Shown: positions 45,140-58,870, numbered from the stretch's first letter. The stretch is DNA of 64,000 nucleotides from Topomyia yanbarensis (GCF_030247195.1 NC_080670.1:30986497-31050496), one strand, 5' to 3'. Program-made: numbers and translations. Notes: a model not told the origin generated them from the sequence alone.

Positions 45140-46345
45140 AAAGAAAATCAAAATGCTCAAATGAATGAGAAAATGAAAGGATAGAATCAAACAGAATAAG
45201 AACTAAGGAATAAGGGATAACAAATAAGGAGCATGCTACAAAAAATAAAGAAAAAGGAATAAGGAATAATACGAATGATAAACAAGGGAAACAAGAAGCG
45301 AGGCCCAAGGAACGAAGAACAAAGCACAACAAATAATGAACAAGGATTAAGCAAACAGAAGCAAGGAACAAACATCAAAAGAAGAATCAAAGAACAAGGA
45401 ACAAAAAATAACGAACAGAGAATAAGAAACAGAGCGAAAGGAACAAAAAACATGGAACGAGGAAGCAGGATCAAAAACAAGAAGAATGCGTCAAGAAGCG
45501 TGTAAAGGTATGAGTAACAAACAAGGAACAGAAGAGATGGAACAAGGAATAAGAAACAAGGGACAAGAAACAATACATAAACAATAAGAAACAAGAATTA
45601 TGGGAACATAACACAAGGAACCAGGGATAAAAAAAAACAGAACGAGACGCAAGAAACAACGAACAGGACATGAAAAGCAAAGAACAAAAAACGAAGAATC
45701 AGATAGAAGAAACAATGAACTATGCGCGAAATATATGAAACAGGGAACATGGATCGAGAAACACGAAAAAACGGGAAAAAGGAACGAGAGCCAAGGAACA
45801 AGGCAAGAGGCAAAAAACTAGGAATAAGGAAAAAGGAACGAGAAATAAGAAACAGAAAGTAAGAGATGAGAAAAATACAACAATCTGAACAGAAAACAAG
45901 AAACAAATAACTTAACGCAAGGAAAAATGCACAAAGAACAATACAATAAATAAGGAGCAAGAAACAATAAAAAAATAACAAGTGTCGAATGACAAGGAAC
46001 GAAGAATAAGAAACAGGAAATAAGAACAGGGTACAAAGAACAAGTGAAACGGAACGAAAAACAAGGAACTTGGAACGAGGAAATAGAAATAGGGTGCAAT
46101 GAACAAGGAACAAAGTACAGGGAACAGAATAAAAGGAACCGCGAGAAAGGAATTGGAAACAAGGAACAATAAATAAAAGGAAAAGAGAACAGCAAACAAT
46201 TACCAAGAAACAAGGAAAGAGGAACAGTTGCAAGGAACGGGAAACGAGGGACAAGAAATAAAAGGGAAAAGGTACGAGAAACACAACAATAAACACGGGC
46301 CCAGCAACAAGGAGCAAGGAGCATTACAAGGAGCAAGGAACAAAC
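45140..46345. repeat. purine-rich degenerate repeat (AGGAACAA/GGAATAAG words)
   Basis: About 1.2 kb made almost wholly of words like AAGGAACAAGG, GGAATAAG and AGAAACA on the plus strand, with strong A+G strand asymmetry. There is no fixed period. Minus-strand Leu/Phe-rich open frames (up to 239 codons) arise from the complementary pyrimidine tract and resemble membrane proteins only by composition. Confidence 0.85.
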
Positions 46346-46886
46346 TGCAATTACACGATTTTAGACAAATTTGAAAATATTGAATTTTTGTTTTAATTTC
46401 TAAAATTTAAAGTTTTTAATATTTTCAAAACTTTTTAACTTTTTAAAAATTGTAACATTTTCAAAGTTAATAAAATCTTCAAAACTTTTAACATTTTAAA
46501 AAATTTCAAATTTCTTCAAACTTTTTTAAAATTCTCAGTTTTTAAATTTTTTGATATTTTCAGATTTCAATATTTTTAAAATTTTCAGAAATTTTTAAAT
46601 TTTTTTGAATTTACAGAACATTAAATTATCAAAATTTCAAAAAAATTTAAAATTTAGTATTTATAAAAATTTTGTAAATTTGGAAAATTAAAATTGGGAA
46701 TTCCAAAAATTTGAAAAAATTTAAAAAACTGAAAACTTTTGAAAAATTTTGAGAATTTTTGAAACATTCTGAAAAATATTGAAATATTTTGAAAAATTTT
46801 AAAATTCTCAAAAAATTTGAAAAAATTCGAAAATTTTTAATTTGTAAAAATTTGAAAATATATGAAAAATTAAAAAAAAATTAAAA
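46346..46886. repeat. A/T-only transition block
   Basis: Irregular TTTTAAAATTTT, TTTTCAAA and AAATTTGAAA words lead gradually into the 9-bp satellite. It may be decayed satellite. Confidence 0.7.
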
Positions 46887-49800
46887 AATTTGAAAAATTT
46901 AAAAAAATTGAAAGATTTGAAAAAATTAAAAAATATGAAAAATTCGAGAAATTTAAAAAATTTAAAAAATTTGAAAAATTTGAAAAATTTGAAAAATTTG
47001 AAAAATTTGAAAAATTTGAAAAATTTGAAAAATTTGAAAAATTTAAAAAATTTGAAAAATTTGAAAAATTTGAAAAATTTGAAAAAAATTAAAAATTTGA
47101 AATATTTAAAAAATTTAAAAAAATTGAAAAATTTAAAAAAATTTGAAAAATTTAAAAAAATTTGAAAAATTTGAAAAATTTGAAAAATTTGAAAAATTTG
47201 AAAAATTTGAAAAATTTGAAAAATTTGAAAAATTTGAAAAATTTGAAAAATTTGAAAAATTTGAAAAAAATTAAAAATTTGAAATATTTAAAAAATTTAA
47301 AAAAATTTGAAAAATTTAAAAAAATTTGAAAAATTTGAAAAATTTGAAAAATTTGAAAAATTTGAAAAATTTGAAAAATTTGAAAAATTTGAAAAATTTG
47401 AAAAATTTGAAAAATTTGAAAAATTTGAAAAATTTGAAAAATTTGAAAAATTTGAAAAATTTGAAAAATTTGAAAAATTTGAAAAATTTGAAAAATTTGA
47501 AAAATTTGAAAAATTTGAAAAATTTGAAAAATTTGAAAAATTTGAAAAATTTGAAAAATTTGAAAAATTTGAAAAATTTGAAAAATTTGAAAAATTTGAA
47601 AAATTTGAAAAATTTGAAAAATTTGAAAAATTTGAAAAATTTGAAAAATTTGAAAAATTTGAAAAATTTGAAAAATTTGAAAAATTTGAAAAATTTGAAA
47701 AATTTGAAAAATTTGAAAAAATTGAAAAATTTGAAAAAAATTGAAAAAATTGAAAAATTTGAAAAAAATTGAAAAATTTGAAAAAAATTGAAAAATTTGA
47801 AAAAATTGAAAAATTTGAAAAAATTGAAAAATTTGAAAAAATTGAAAAATTTGAAAAAATTGAAAAATTTGAAAAAATTGAAAAATTTGAAAAAATTGAA
47901 AAATTTGAAAAAATTGAAAAATTTGAAAAATTTGAAAAATTTGAAAAATTTGAAAAATTTGAAAAATTTGAAAAATTTGAAAAATTTGAAAATTTGAAAA
48001 ATTTGAAAAATTTGAAAAATTTGAAAAATTTGAAAAATTTGAAAAATTTGAAAAATTTGAAAAATTTGAAAAATTTGAAAAATTTGAAAAATTTGAAAAA
48101 TTTGAAAAATTTGAAAAATTTGAAAAATTTGAAAAATTTGAAAAATTTGAAAAATTTGAAAAATTTGAAAAATTTGAAAAATTTGAAAAATTTGAAAAAT
48201 TTGAAAAATTTGAAAAATTTGAAAAATTTGAAAAATTTGAAAAATTTGAAAAATTTGAAAAATTTGAAAAATTTGAAAAATTTGAAAAATTTGAAAAATT
48301 TGAAAAATTTGAAAAATTTGAAAAATTTGAAAAATTTGAAAAATTTGAAAAATTTGAAAAATTTGAAAAATTTGAAAAATTTGAAAAATTTGAAAAATTT
48401 GAAAAATTTGAAAAATTTGAAAAATTTGAAAAATTTGAAAAATTTGAAAAATTTGAAAAATTTGAAAAATTTGAAAAATTTGAAAAATTTGAAAAATTTG
48501 AAAAATTTGAAAAATTTGAAAAATTTGAAAAATTTGAAAAATTTGAAAAATTTGAAAAATTTGAAAAATTTGAAAAATTTGAAAAATTTGAAAAATTTGA
48601 AAAATTTGAAAAATTTGAAAAATTTGAAAAATTTGAAAAATTTGAAAAATTTGAAAAATTTGAAAAATTTGAAAAATTTGAAAAATTTGAAAAATTTGAA
48701 AAATTTGAAAAATTTGAAAAATTTGAAAAATTTGAAAAATTGGAAAAATTTGAAAAATTGGAAAAATTTGAAAAATTTGAAAAATTTGAAAAATTGGAAA
48801 AATTTGAAAAATTTGAAAAATTTGAAAAATTTGAAAAATTTGAAAAATTTGAAAAATTTGAAAAATTTGAAAAATTTGAAAAATTTGAAAAATTTGAAAA
48901 ATTTGAAAAATTTGAAAAATTTGAAAAATTTGAAAAATTTGAAAAATTTGAAAAATTTGAAAAATTTGAAAAATTTGAAAAATTTGAAAAATTTGAAAAA
49001 TTTGAAAAATTTGAAAAATTTGAAAAATTTGAAAAATTTGAAAAATTTGAAAAATTTGAAAAATTTGAAAAATTTGAAAAATTTGAAAAATTTGAAAAAT
49101 TTGAAAAATTTGAAAAATTTGAAAAATTTGAAAAATTTGAAAAATTTGAAAAATTTGAAAAATTTGAAAAATTTGAAAAATTTGAAAAATTTGAAAAATT
49201 TGAAAAATTTGAAAAATTTGAAAAATTTGAAAAATTTGAAAAATTTGAAAAATTGAAAAATTTGAAAAATTTGAAAAATTTGAAAAATTTGAAAAATTTG
49301 AAAAATTTGAAAAATTTGAAAAATTTGAAAAATTTGAAAAATTTGAAAAATTTGAAAAATTTGAAAAATTTGAAAAATTTGAAAAATTTGAAAAATTAGA
49401 AAAATTTGAAAAATTTGAAAAATTTGAAAAATTTGAAAAATTTGAAAAATTTGAAAAATTTGAAAAATTTGAAAAATTTGAAAAATTTGAAAAATTTGAA
49501 AAATTTGAAAAATTTGAAAAATTTGAAAAATTTGAAAAATTTGAAAAATTTGAAAAATTTGAAAAATTTGAAAAATTTGAAAAATTTGAAAAATTTAAAA
49601 AATTTGAAAAATTTAAAAAATTTGAAAAATTTGAAAAATTTGAAAAATTTAAAAAAATTTGAAAAATTTAAAAAAATTTGAAAAATTTGAAAAATTTGAA
49701 AAATTTGAAAAATTTGAAAAATTTGAAAAATTTGAAAAATTTGAAAAATTTGAAAAATTTGAAAAATTTGAAAAATTTGAAAAATTTGAAAAATTTGAAA

Positions 49801-52800
49801 AATTTGAAAAATTTGAAAAATTTGAAAAATTTGAAAAATTTGAAAAATTTGAAAAATTTGAAAAATTTGAAAAATTTGAAAAATTTGAAAAATTTGAAAA
49901 ATTTGAAAAATTTGAAAAATTTGAAAAATTTGAAAAATTTGAAAAATTTGAAAAATTTGAAAAATTTGAAAAATTTGAAAAATTTGAAAAATTTGAAAAA
50001 TTTGAAAAATTTGAAAAATTTGAAAAATTTGAAAAATTTGAAAAATTTGAAAAATTTGAAAAATTTGAAAAATTTGAAAAATTTGAAAAATTTGAAAAAT
50101 TTGAAAAATTTGAAAAATTTGAAAAATTTGAAAAATTTGAAAAATTTGAAAAATTTGAAAAATTTGAAAAATTTGAAAAATTTGAAAAATTTGAAAAATT
50201 TGAAAAATTTGAAAAATTTGAAAAATTTGAAAAATTTGAAAAATTTGAAAAATTTGAAAAATTTGAAAAATTTGAAAAATTTGAAAAATTTGAAAAATTT
50301 GAAAAATTTGAAAAATTTGAAAAATTTGAAAAATTTGAAAAATTTGAAAAATTTGAAAAATTTGAAAAATTTGAAAAATTTGAAAAATTTGAAAAATTTG
50401 AAAAATTTGAAAAATATGAAAAATTTGAAAAATTTGAAAAATTTGAAAAATTTGAAAAATCTGAAAAATTTGAAAAATCTGAAAAATTTGAAAAATCTGA
50501 AAAATTTGAAAAATCTGAAAAATTTGAAAAATCTGAAAAATTTGAAAAATCTGAAAAATTTGAAAAATTTGAAAAATTTGAAAAATTTGAAAAATTTGAA
50601 AAATTTGAAAAATTTGAAAAATTTGAAAAATTTGAAAAATTTGAAAAATTTGAAAAATTTGAAAAATTTGAAAAATTTGAAAAATTTGAAAAATTTGAAA
50701 AATTTGAAAAATTTGAAAAATTTGAAAAATTTGAAAAATTTGAAAAATTTGAAAAATTTGAAAAATTTGAAAAATTTGAAAAATTTGAAAAATTTGAAAA
50801 ATTTGAAAAATTTGAAAAATTTGAAAAATTTGAAAAATTTGAAAAATTTGAAAAATTTGAAAAATTTGAAAAATTTGAAAAATTTGAAAAATTTGAAAAA
50901 TTTGAAAAATTTGAAAAATTTGAAAAATTTGAAAAATTTGAAAAATTTGAAAAATTTGAAAAATTTGAAAAATTTGAAAAATTTGAAAAATTTGAAAAAT
51001 TTGAAAAATTTGAAAAATTTAAAAAATTTGAAAAATTTGAAAAATTTGAAAAATTTGAAAAATTTGAAAAATTTGAAAAATTTGAAAAATTTGAAAAATT
51101 TGAAAAATTTGAAAAATTTAAAAATTTGAAAAATTTAAAAAAATTTGAAAAATTTAAAAAAATTTGAAAAATTTAAAAAAATTTGAAAAATTTAAAAAAA
51201 TTTGAAAAATTTGAAAAATTTGAAAAATTTGAAAAATTTGAAAAATTTGAAAAATTTGAAAAATTTGAAAAATTTGAAAAATTTGAAAAATTTGAAAAAT
51301 TTGAAAAATTTGAAAAATTTGAAAAATTTGAAAAATTTGAAAAATTTGAAAAATTTGAAAAATTTGAAAAATTTGAAAAATTTGAAAAATTTGAAAAATT
51401 TGAAAAATTTGAAAAATTTGAAAAATTTGAAAAATTTGAAAAATTTGAAAAATTTGAAAAATTTGAAAAATTTGAAAAATTTGAAAAATTTGAAAAATTT
51501 GAAAAATTTGAAAAATTTGAAAAATTTGAAAAATTTGAAAAATTTGAAAAATTTGAAAAATTTGAAAAATTTGAAAAATTTGAAAAATTTGAAAAATTTG
51601 AAAAATTTGAAAAATTTGAAAAATTTGAAAAATTTGAAAAATTTGAAAAATTTGAAAAATTTGAAAAATTTGAAAAATTTGAAAAATTTGAAAAATTTGA
51701 AAAATTTGAAAAATTTGAAAAATTTGAAAAATTTGAAAAATTTGAAAAATTTGAAAAATTTGAAAAATTTGAAAAATTTGAAAAATTTGAAAAATTTGAA
51801 AAATTTGAAAAATTTGAAAAATTTGAAAAATTTGAAAAATTTGAAAAATTTGAAAATTTGAAAAATTTGAAAAATTTGAAAAATTTGAAAAATTTGAAAA
51901 ATTTGAAAAATTTGAAAAATTTAAAAATTTGAAAAATTTGAAAAATTTGAAAAATTTGAAAAATTTGAAAAATTTGAAAAATTTGAAAAATTTGAAAAAT
52001 TTGAAAAATTTGAAAAATTTGAAAAATTTGAAAAATTTGAAAAATTTGAAAAATTTGAAAAATTTGAAAAATTTGAAAAATTTGAAAAATTTGAAAAATT
52101 TGAAAAATTTGAAAAATTTGAAAAATTTGAAAAATTTGAAAAATTTGAAAAATTTGAAAAATTTGAAAAATTTGAAAAATTTGAAAAATTTGAAAAATTT
52201 GAAAAATTTGAAAAATTTGAAAAATTTGAAAAATTTGAAAAATTTGAAAAATTTGAAAAATTTAAAAATTTGAAAAATCTGAAAAATTTGAAAAATCTGA
52301 AAAATTTGAAAAATCTGAAAAATTTGAAAAATCTGAAAAATTTGAAAAATTTGAAAAATCTGAAAAATTTGAAAAATTTGAAAAATTTGAAAAATTTGAA
52401 AAATTTGAAAAATTTGAAAAATTTGAAAAATTTGAAAAATTTGAAAAATTTGAAAAATTTGAAAAATTTGAAAAATTTGAAAAATTTGAAAAATTTGAAA
52501 AATTTGAAAAATTTGAAAAATTTGAAAAATTTGAAAAATTTGAAAAATTTGAAAAATTTGAAAAATTTGAAAAATTTGAAAAATTTGAAAAATTTGAAAA
52601 ATTTGAAAAATTTGAAAAATTTGAAAAATTTGAAAAATTTGAAAAATTTGAAAAATTTGAAAAATTTGAAAAATTTGAAAAATTTGAAAAATTTGAAAAA
52701 TTTGAAAAATTTGAAATTTGAAAAATTTTGAAAAATTTGAAAAATTTGAAAAATTTGAAAAATTTGAAAAATTTGAAAAATTTGAAAAATTTGAAAAATT

Positions 52801-55800
52801 TGAAAAATTTGAAAAATTTGAAAAAATTTGAAAAATTTGAAAAATTTGAAAAATTTGAAAAATTTGAAAATTTGAAAAATTTGAAAAATTTGAAAAATTT
52901 GAAAAATTTGAAAATTTGAAAAATTTGAAAATTTGAAAAATTTGAAAAATTTGAAAAATTTGAAAAATTTGAAAAATTTGAAAATTTGAAAAATTTGAAA
53001 AATTTGAAAAATTTGAAAAATTTGAAAAATTTGAAAATTTGAAAATTTGAAAAATTTGAAAAATTTGAAAATTTGAAAAATTTGAAAAATTTGAAAAATT
53101 TGAAAAATTTGAAAAATTTGAAAAATTTGAAAAATTTGAAAAATTTGAAAATTTGAAAATTTGAAAAATTTGAAAAATTTGAAAAATTTGAAAAATTTGA
53201 AAATTTGAAAAATTTGAAAAATTTGAAAAATTTGAAAAATTTGAAAAATTTGAAAAATTTGAAAAATTTGAAAAATTTGAAAAATTTGAAAATTTGAAAA
53301 ATTTGAAAATTTGAAAAATTTGAAAAATTTGAAAAATTTGAAAAATTTGAAAAATTTGAAAAATTTGAAAAATTTGAAAATTTGAAAAATTTGAAAAATT
53401 TGAAAATTTGAAAAATTTGAAAATTTGAAAAATTTGAAAAATTTGAAAATTTGAAAAATTTGAAAAATTTGAAAAATTTGAAAAATTTGAAAATTGAAAA
53501 ATTTGAAAAATTTGAAAATTTGAAAAATTTGAAAAATTTGAAAAATTTGAAAAATTTGAAAAATTTGAAAATTTGAAAAATTTGAAAAATTTGAAAAAAT
53601 TTGAAAAATTTGAAAAATTTGAAAATTTGAAAAATTTGAAAATTTGAAAATTTGAAAAATTTGAAAAATTTGAAAAATTTGAAAAATTTGAAAATTTGAA
53701 AAATTTGAAAAATTTGAAAAATTTGAAAATTTGAAAAATTTGAAAATTTGAAAAATTTGAAAATTTGAAAATTTGAAAAATTTGAAAAATTTGAAAAATT
53801 TGAAAAATTTGAAAAATTTGAAAAATTTGAAAAATTTGAAAAATTTGAAAATTTGAAAATTTGAAAATTGAAAATTTGAAAAATTTGAAAAATTTGAAAA
53901 ATTTGAAAAATTTGAAAAATTTGAAAAATTTGAAAAATTTGAAAAATTTGAAAAATTTGAAAATTTGAAAAATTTGAAAAATTTGAAAAATTTGAAAAAT
54001 TGAAAAATTTGAAAAATTTGAAAAATTTGAAAAATTTGAAAAATTTGAAAAATTTGAAAAATTTGAAAAATTTGAAAATTTGAAAATTTGAAAAATTTGA
54101 AAAATTTGAAAAATTTGAAAAATTTGAAAAATTTGAAAAATTTGAAAAATTTGAAAAATTTGAAAAATTTGAAAAATTGAAAATTTGAAAAATTTGAAAA
54201 ATTTGAAAAATTGAAAAATTTGAAAAATTTGAAAAATTTGAAAATTTGAAAAATTTGAAAAATTTGAAAAATTTGAAAAATTTGAAAAATCTGAAAAATT
54301 TGAAAAATTTGAAAATTTGAAAAATTTGAAAATTTGAAAAATTTGAAAAATTTGAAAAATTTGAAAAATTTGAAAAATTTGAAAAATTTGAAAAATTTGA
54401 AAAATTTGAAAAATTTGAAAAATTTGAAAAATTTGAAAATTTGAAAAATTTGAAAAATTTGAAAAATCTGAAAAATTTGAAAAATCTGAAAAATTTGAAA
54501 AATCTGAAAAATTTGAAAAATCTGAAAAATCTGAAAAATTTGAAAAATTTGAAAAATTTGAAAAATTTGAAAAATTTGAAAAATTTGAAAAATTTGAAAA
54601 ATTGAAAATTTGAAAAATTTGAAAAATTTGAAAAATTTGAAAAATTTGAAAAATTTGAAAAATTTGAAAAATTTGAAAAATTTGAAAAATTTGAAAAATT
54701 TGAAAAATTTGAAAAATTTGAAAAATTTGAAAAATTTGAAAAATTTGAAAAATTTGAAAATTTGAAAAATTTGAAAAATTTGAAAAATTTGAAAAATTTG
54801 AAAAATTTGAAAAATTTGAAAAATTTGAAAAATTTGAAAAATTTGAAAAATTTGAAAAATTTGAAAAATTTGAAAAATTTGAAAAATTTGAAAAATTTGA
54901 AAAATTTGAAAAATTTGAAAAATTTGAAAAATTTGAAAAATTTGAAAAATTGAAAAATTTGAAAAAATTGAAAAATTTGAAAAATTTGAAAAATTTGAAA
55001 AATTTGAAAAATTTGAAAAATTTGAAAAATTTGAAAAATTTGAAAAATTTGAAAAATTTGAAAAATTTGAAAAATTTGAAAAATTTGAAAAATTTGAAAA
55101 ATTTGAAAAATTTGAAAAATTTGAAAAATTTGAAAAATTTGAAAAATTTGAAAAATTTGAAAAATTTGAAAAATTTGAAAAATTTGAAAAATTTGAAAAA
55201 TTTGAAAAATTTGAAAAATTTGAAAAATTTGAAAAATTTGAAAAATTTGAAAAATTTGAAAAATTTGAAAAATTTGAAAAATTTGAAAAATTTGAAAAAT
55301 TTGAAAAATTTGAAAAATTTGAAAAATTTGAAAAATTTAAAAATTTGAAAAATTTGAAAAATTTGAAAAATTTGAAAAATTTGAAAAATTTGAAAAATTT
55401 GAAAAATTTGAAAAATTTGAAAAATTTGAAAAATTTGAAAAATTTGAAAAATTTGAAAAATTTGAAAAATTTGAAAAATTTGAAAAATTTGAAAAATTTG
55501 AAAAATTTGAAAAATTTGAAAAATTTGAAAAATTTGAAAAATTTGAAAAATTTGAAAAATTTGAAAAATTTGAAAAATTTGAAAAATTTGAAAAATTTGA
55601 AAAATTTGAAAAATTTGAAAAATTTGAAAAATTTGAAAAATTTGAAAAATTTGAAAAATTTGAAAAATTTGAAAAATTTGAAAAATTTGAAAAATTTGAA
55701 AAATTTGAAAAATTTGAAAAATTTGAAAAATTTGAAAAATTTGAAAAATTTGAAAAATTTGAAGAATTTGAAAAATTTGAAAAATTTGAAAAATTTGAAA

Positions 55801-55970
55801 AATTTGAAAAATTTGAAAAATTTGAAAAATTTGAAAAATTTGAAAAATTTGAAAAATTTGAAAAATTTGAAAAATTTGAAAAATTTGAAAAATTTGAAAA
55901 ATTTGAAAAATTTTAAAAAATTTGAAAAATTTTAAAAAATTTGAAAAATTTTAAAAAATTTCCAAAATTT
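46887..55970. repeat. giant 9-bp satellite, unit TTTGAAAAA
   Basis: About 9 kb of a 9-bp unit, of the order of a thousand copies. Long homogeneous runs (for example 47310-47700, 48000-48730, 49680-50410, 51200-51850, 54960-55900) alternate with variant zones: AAAATT-type units (47710-47930), single GGAAAAAT changes (48740-48800), TCT units (50455-50560, 52270-52365, 54460-54540), and 8-bp GAAAATTT units scattered through 52860-54760. Every open frame is a translation of the repeat (Lys-Asn-Leu or Glu-Lys-Phe). The third plus frame has a stop in each unit. Confidence 0.98.
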
Positions 55971-56540
55971 TGAAAAATTTTGAAAATTTTTGAAAATTTT
56001 GAAAATTCGAATTTCGAGCATCAAAATTCAAGAATCGAATTTGAATTTTGAAATTTATAATTACAAATTTCGACCTTCGAATTTCGACCCTCGAATTGAA
56101 ATTTTCGACCTTTGAATTTCGATCTTCGAATTTTGAACCCCGCATTTCGACTATCGAATTGCAAATTTCGAACTTCGGATTATAAATTTTGAACTTCGAC
56201 ATTCGAAGTTCGAATCTCAAATTTCGGCCTTCGAATTTCGAACCTTAAAATTCGAGAATCTAATTTGGAATCTCAAATTTTAATTGCCAATTTCCATCTT
56301 CGGATTTCCACCCTTAAATTTCTACCCTCGAATCTCGACTATCGAATTTCAGATTTTGAATTTAGACATTCGAATGTCGAATTTCGGCTTTCGAATTTCG
56401 AACTTTTAAGTTCGAGAATAGAGCTACGAATTTCAAATTTTACAGCGCAAATTTGGACCTTTAAATTTCAACTCTAGAATGTAGAATTTCAACCTTCGAT
56501 TTTTGAACTTCGAATTTTAAGTTTCAAACTTATAATTTGT
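55971..56540. repeat. degenerate TTCGAATTTCGA repeat
   Basis: Words such as TTCGAATTTCGACC, CAAATTTCGA and TCGAATTT recur at irregular spacing, 10-15 bp apart, giving near-palindromic texture. It directly follows the 9-bp satellite. Open frames in both directions are composition effects. Confidence 0.8.
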
Positions 56541-58500
56541 CGCATCGCATTTTTTTTTAGTTTTGGAAGAAATTGAACATCTCAATACAAAATTAATGTA
56601 GATTTCAGCAGTTCGGAAGCTTTCCAACAGATCGTCCTACTGGATTGATATAAACGTGATTTCGAAATTATTCTATCTATGAAGCTTTATCGGGTGCAAG
56701 TCTTGGAACTGTTATACGCAAGACAATTTCCCCAACGTAACTTATTTTCGACTTTGGGTCACCCAATGCACAAAAAAGAGAGTGAGTTCCGCCACCCTGC
56801 AACGGAACTGATGCGATAGCTTTTTATGACACTCACCACCAAAAGCTGAGTACCACCACCCACACTGTAAGATCTCACAAGATGCACTTCCAGCTTGTTC
56901 CAACACCAATTTTCGAGGCCAGCGTGTTGTATTAATATTTTAGTATGGATTTTTTTGCGAGCAGCTAGCATGATAACATAACCTTCTCCATCGATCCAAG
57001 CAGTCAACCAGCTTCACGCTGCCCAGCAACGCGAACCATAATAACTTGCTGAGCCACTCCTTCGCCGTTTCAAGGTCAATACTCAATCCAGTACGTAGCT
57101 GGTTGCTGCGGGTGCAGGTGAGAGCAACGTGAGTACGGGTACGGAAAGTGAGACGTGGGTTTGCAATCGAGTGCATTTCCCTCCTCTCGCACACTACACT
57201 CACCCCCCCCTCCCCCCAACATACACACACACTCCCGTGTATCTGCATCCCTCTGTTGCGAAATCGGGCTGAAAATAGCATCCGTGCAGTTCCTCCTGAG
57301 CAGGTTCAGCGAAACAAGTTAGCTTCATGGCGCGAGTGACAGCTGGAGGTCTCTTAATTGCATTAAGGAGGGTTGTCTTAAATGTTACGCACCTCTTCGT
57401 GGCGCATGATGGTTGGGTATCGGGACTTGCTTAGCTTAGCTGCGTGATATTAGACGGAACTGATTTTATAAAAAAAATGTTTATATTGAATAGAATCTCA
57501 AGTCGTTTCCTCGTGACTCAGATATTTATCAACCTAACTGCTGCCAAACCGTCTGGTGGTAATAGATGATTCGCGGGTCGTCGTTTGTCCTGCTAGTTAA
57601 AAATTGAGGCTGTGACATCTGTCGAAATAGAAGGTCAAAATTTCGCAAAGAGATTGTAGTAGCACTGTCCTTCACCTTTTCAAGATGATAATCGAAATGG
57701 TTCCGAAGCAGGATCTCAATTCTATACCGGTTTTAAGAAAATCGAGTCTTGGCAGAAACTTAATCTGAGCTCTCGAAAAAAAATCGATTTTATTGATCGA
57801 AACACTTTTTCTGACGTTTGTTATTTAGAAAAGAAGGTGTGGTAAACAAATGCATTTCTATTCCACGGAAGAATGAACGCAACGCCTACTGTAGGAAGAA
57901 GGGAATCGATTGAAGATAAACAAATCATCATCATGATGATTCATTTCGCAATTTTATGTTAAATAAAAATAACCAGCGGAATGCGTGTCATCTTTTCATC
58001 AAGTGTTCTGTCTTAAAAACAGAAACAGGCCGACAAGATATTTCCGGAAAATTTTCCGCAGCTATCAATGTACGTATTGAAGTCAGTTGCTTCCAGTTGG
58101 TTCTTAAACCGTGACTCAAATTCTAGAGGCCAAGGTCACCACTACTAACCGAGCATGCGAACAGCAAACAAGAAGGGAATACCAACACAACAGGGCCCGA
58201 TATGCACTCTTTCTCGCGCGCGCACACACAGCCGCGTACTGGATCTGGAAGTTATCAACTGTATGCTTCGGTGTGAGATACCGAAGATATAGGTTGTTTC
58301 GAACGAAAAAAAGTTTGAAAACCGATTGAATATCAAAACATTTTTTTTTTGTTTTATATCGATAGATGTCATATTCCATATCTAACCGGAAGCAATAATT
58401 CGAATCGTACCAAATGAGGAAACCGGGTTCCAAATCCGAAAACTGTCGTCCATATAAGGCCGTCAACGTTGCAGGTTTCGTGGAAGTAAGAGACCTTCGA
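56541..58500. other. unique-looking intergenic stretch
   Basis: No gene recognised. It includes a C-rich ACTCACCCCCCCCTCC tract near 57195-57220 and some CA-rich DNA. Open frames at 56759-57339 overlap on both strands without domains. Confidence 0.4.
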
Positions 58501-58515
58501 GGATGCAATAAGGGA

Positions 58516-58527
58516 GGCGCATGCGCC
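58516..58527. promoter_or_regulatory. NRF-1/Ewg-type palindrome GGCGCATGCGCC
   Basis: A perfect 12-bp palindrome containing GCGCATGCGC, the site bound by the NRF-1 family (Ewg in flies), usually in promoters. It lies ~350-600 bp upstream of candidate splice signals. Confidence 0.4.
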
Positions 58528-58870
58528 ATTTATTTTCATCCATATATGCATTCCCCAAAAGACGGAGCTGCTCACTCACGACGCTCGCTCTCTCTCCCCT
58601 AAACTGGTAGGGTTGACAGAGCTCTGTTGATATAGCTATTGAAAATATAAACAAACTCACTCTCATCAGAGCACTATTCCCTTTGCGAAATTGAATGCGC
58701 CGGGGAGAGTGCCGCTTCGGTCCATTCCCGGTGTGAGTGACTGAGTGTGGGTTGCTCATAATATATTGTATGCTTCCTTAGCCGGATGATCACAGTGCGG
58801 GTGGATAACGAAAATAGTCGGTCTGTTTTCGGGAAGTTTTCCAGTGTTGTTCCAGAAAATCAGTAGTCAG

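Noticed and set aside
45126..46336. Leu/Phe-rich membrane-protein-like frames on the minus strand (up to 239 codons)
   Set aside because: Arise from the pyrimidine complement of a purine-rich repeat; no start context, no domain, several overlapping frames equally open.
47307..52919. Open frames of up to ~500 codons with Lys-Asn-Leu or Glu-Lys-Phe repeats
   Set aside because: They are direct translations of a 9-bp satellite; two plus frames are open by chance of the unit, and single-base slips switch frames without consequence.
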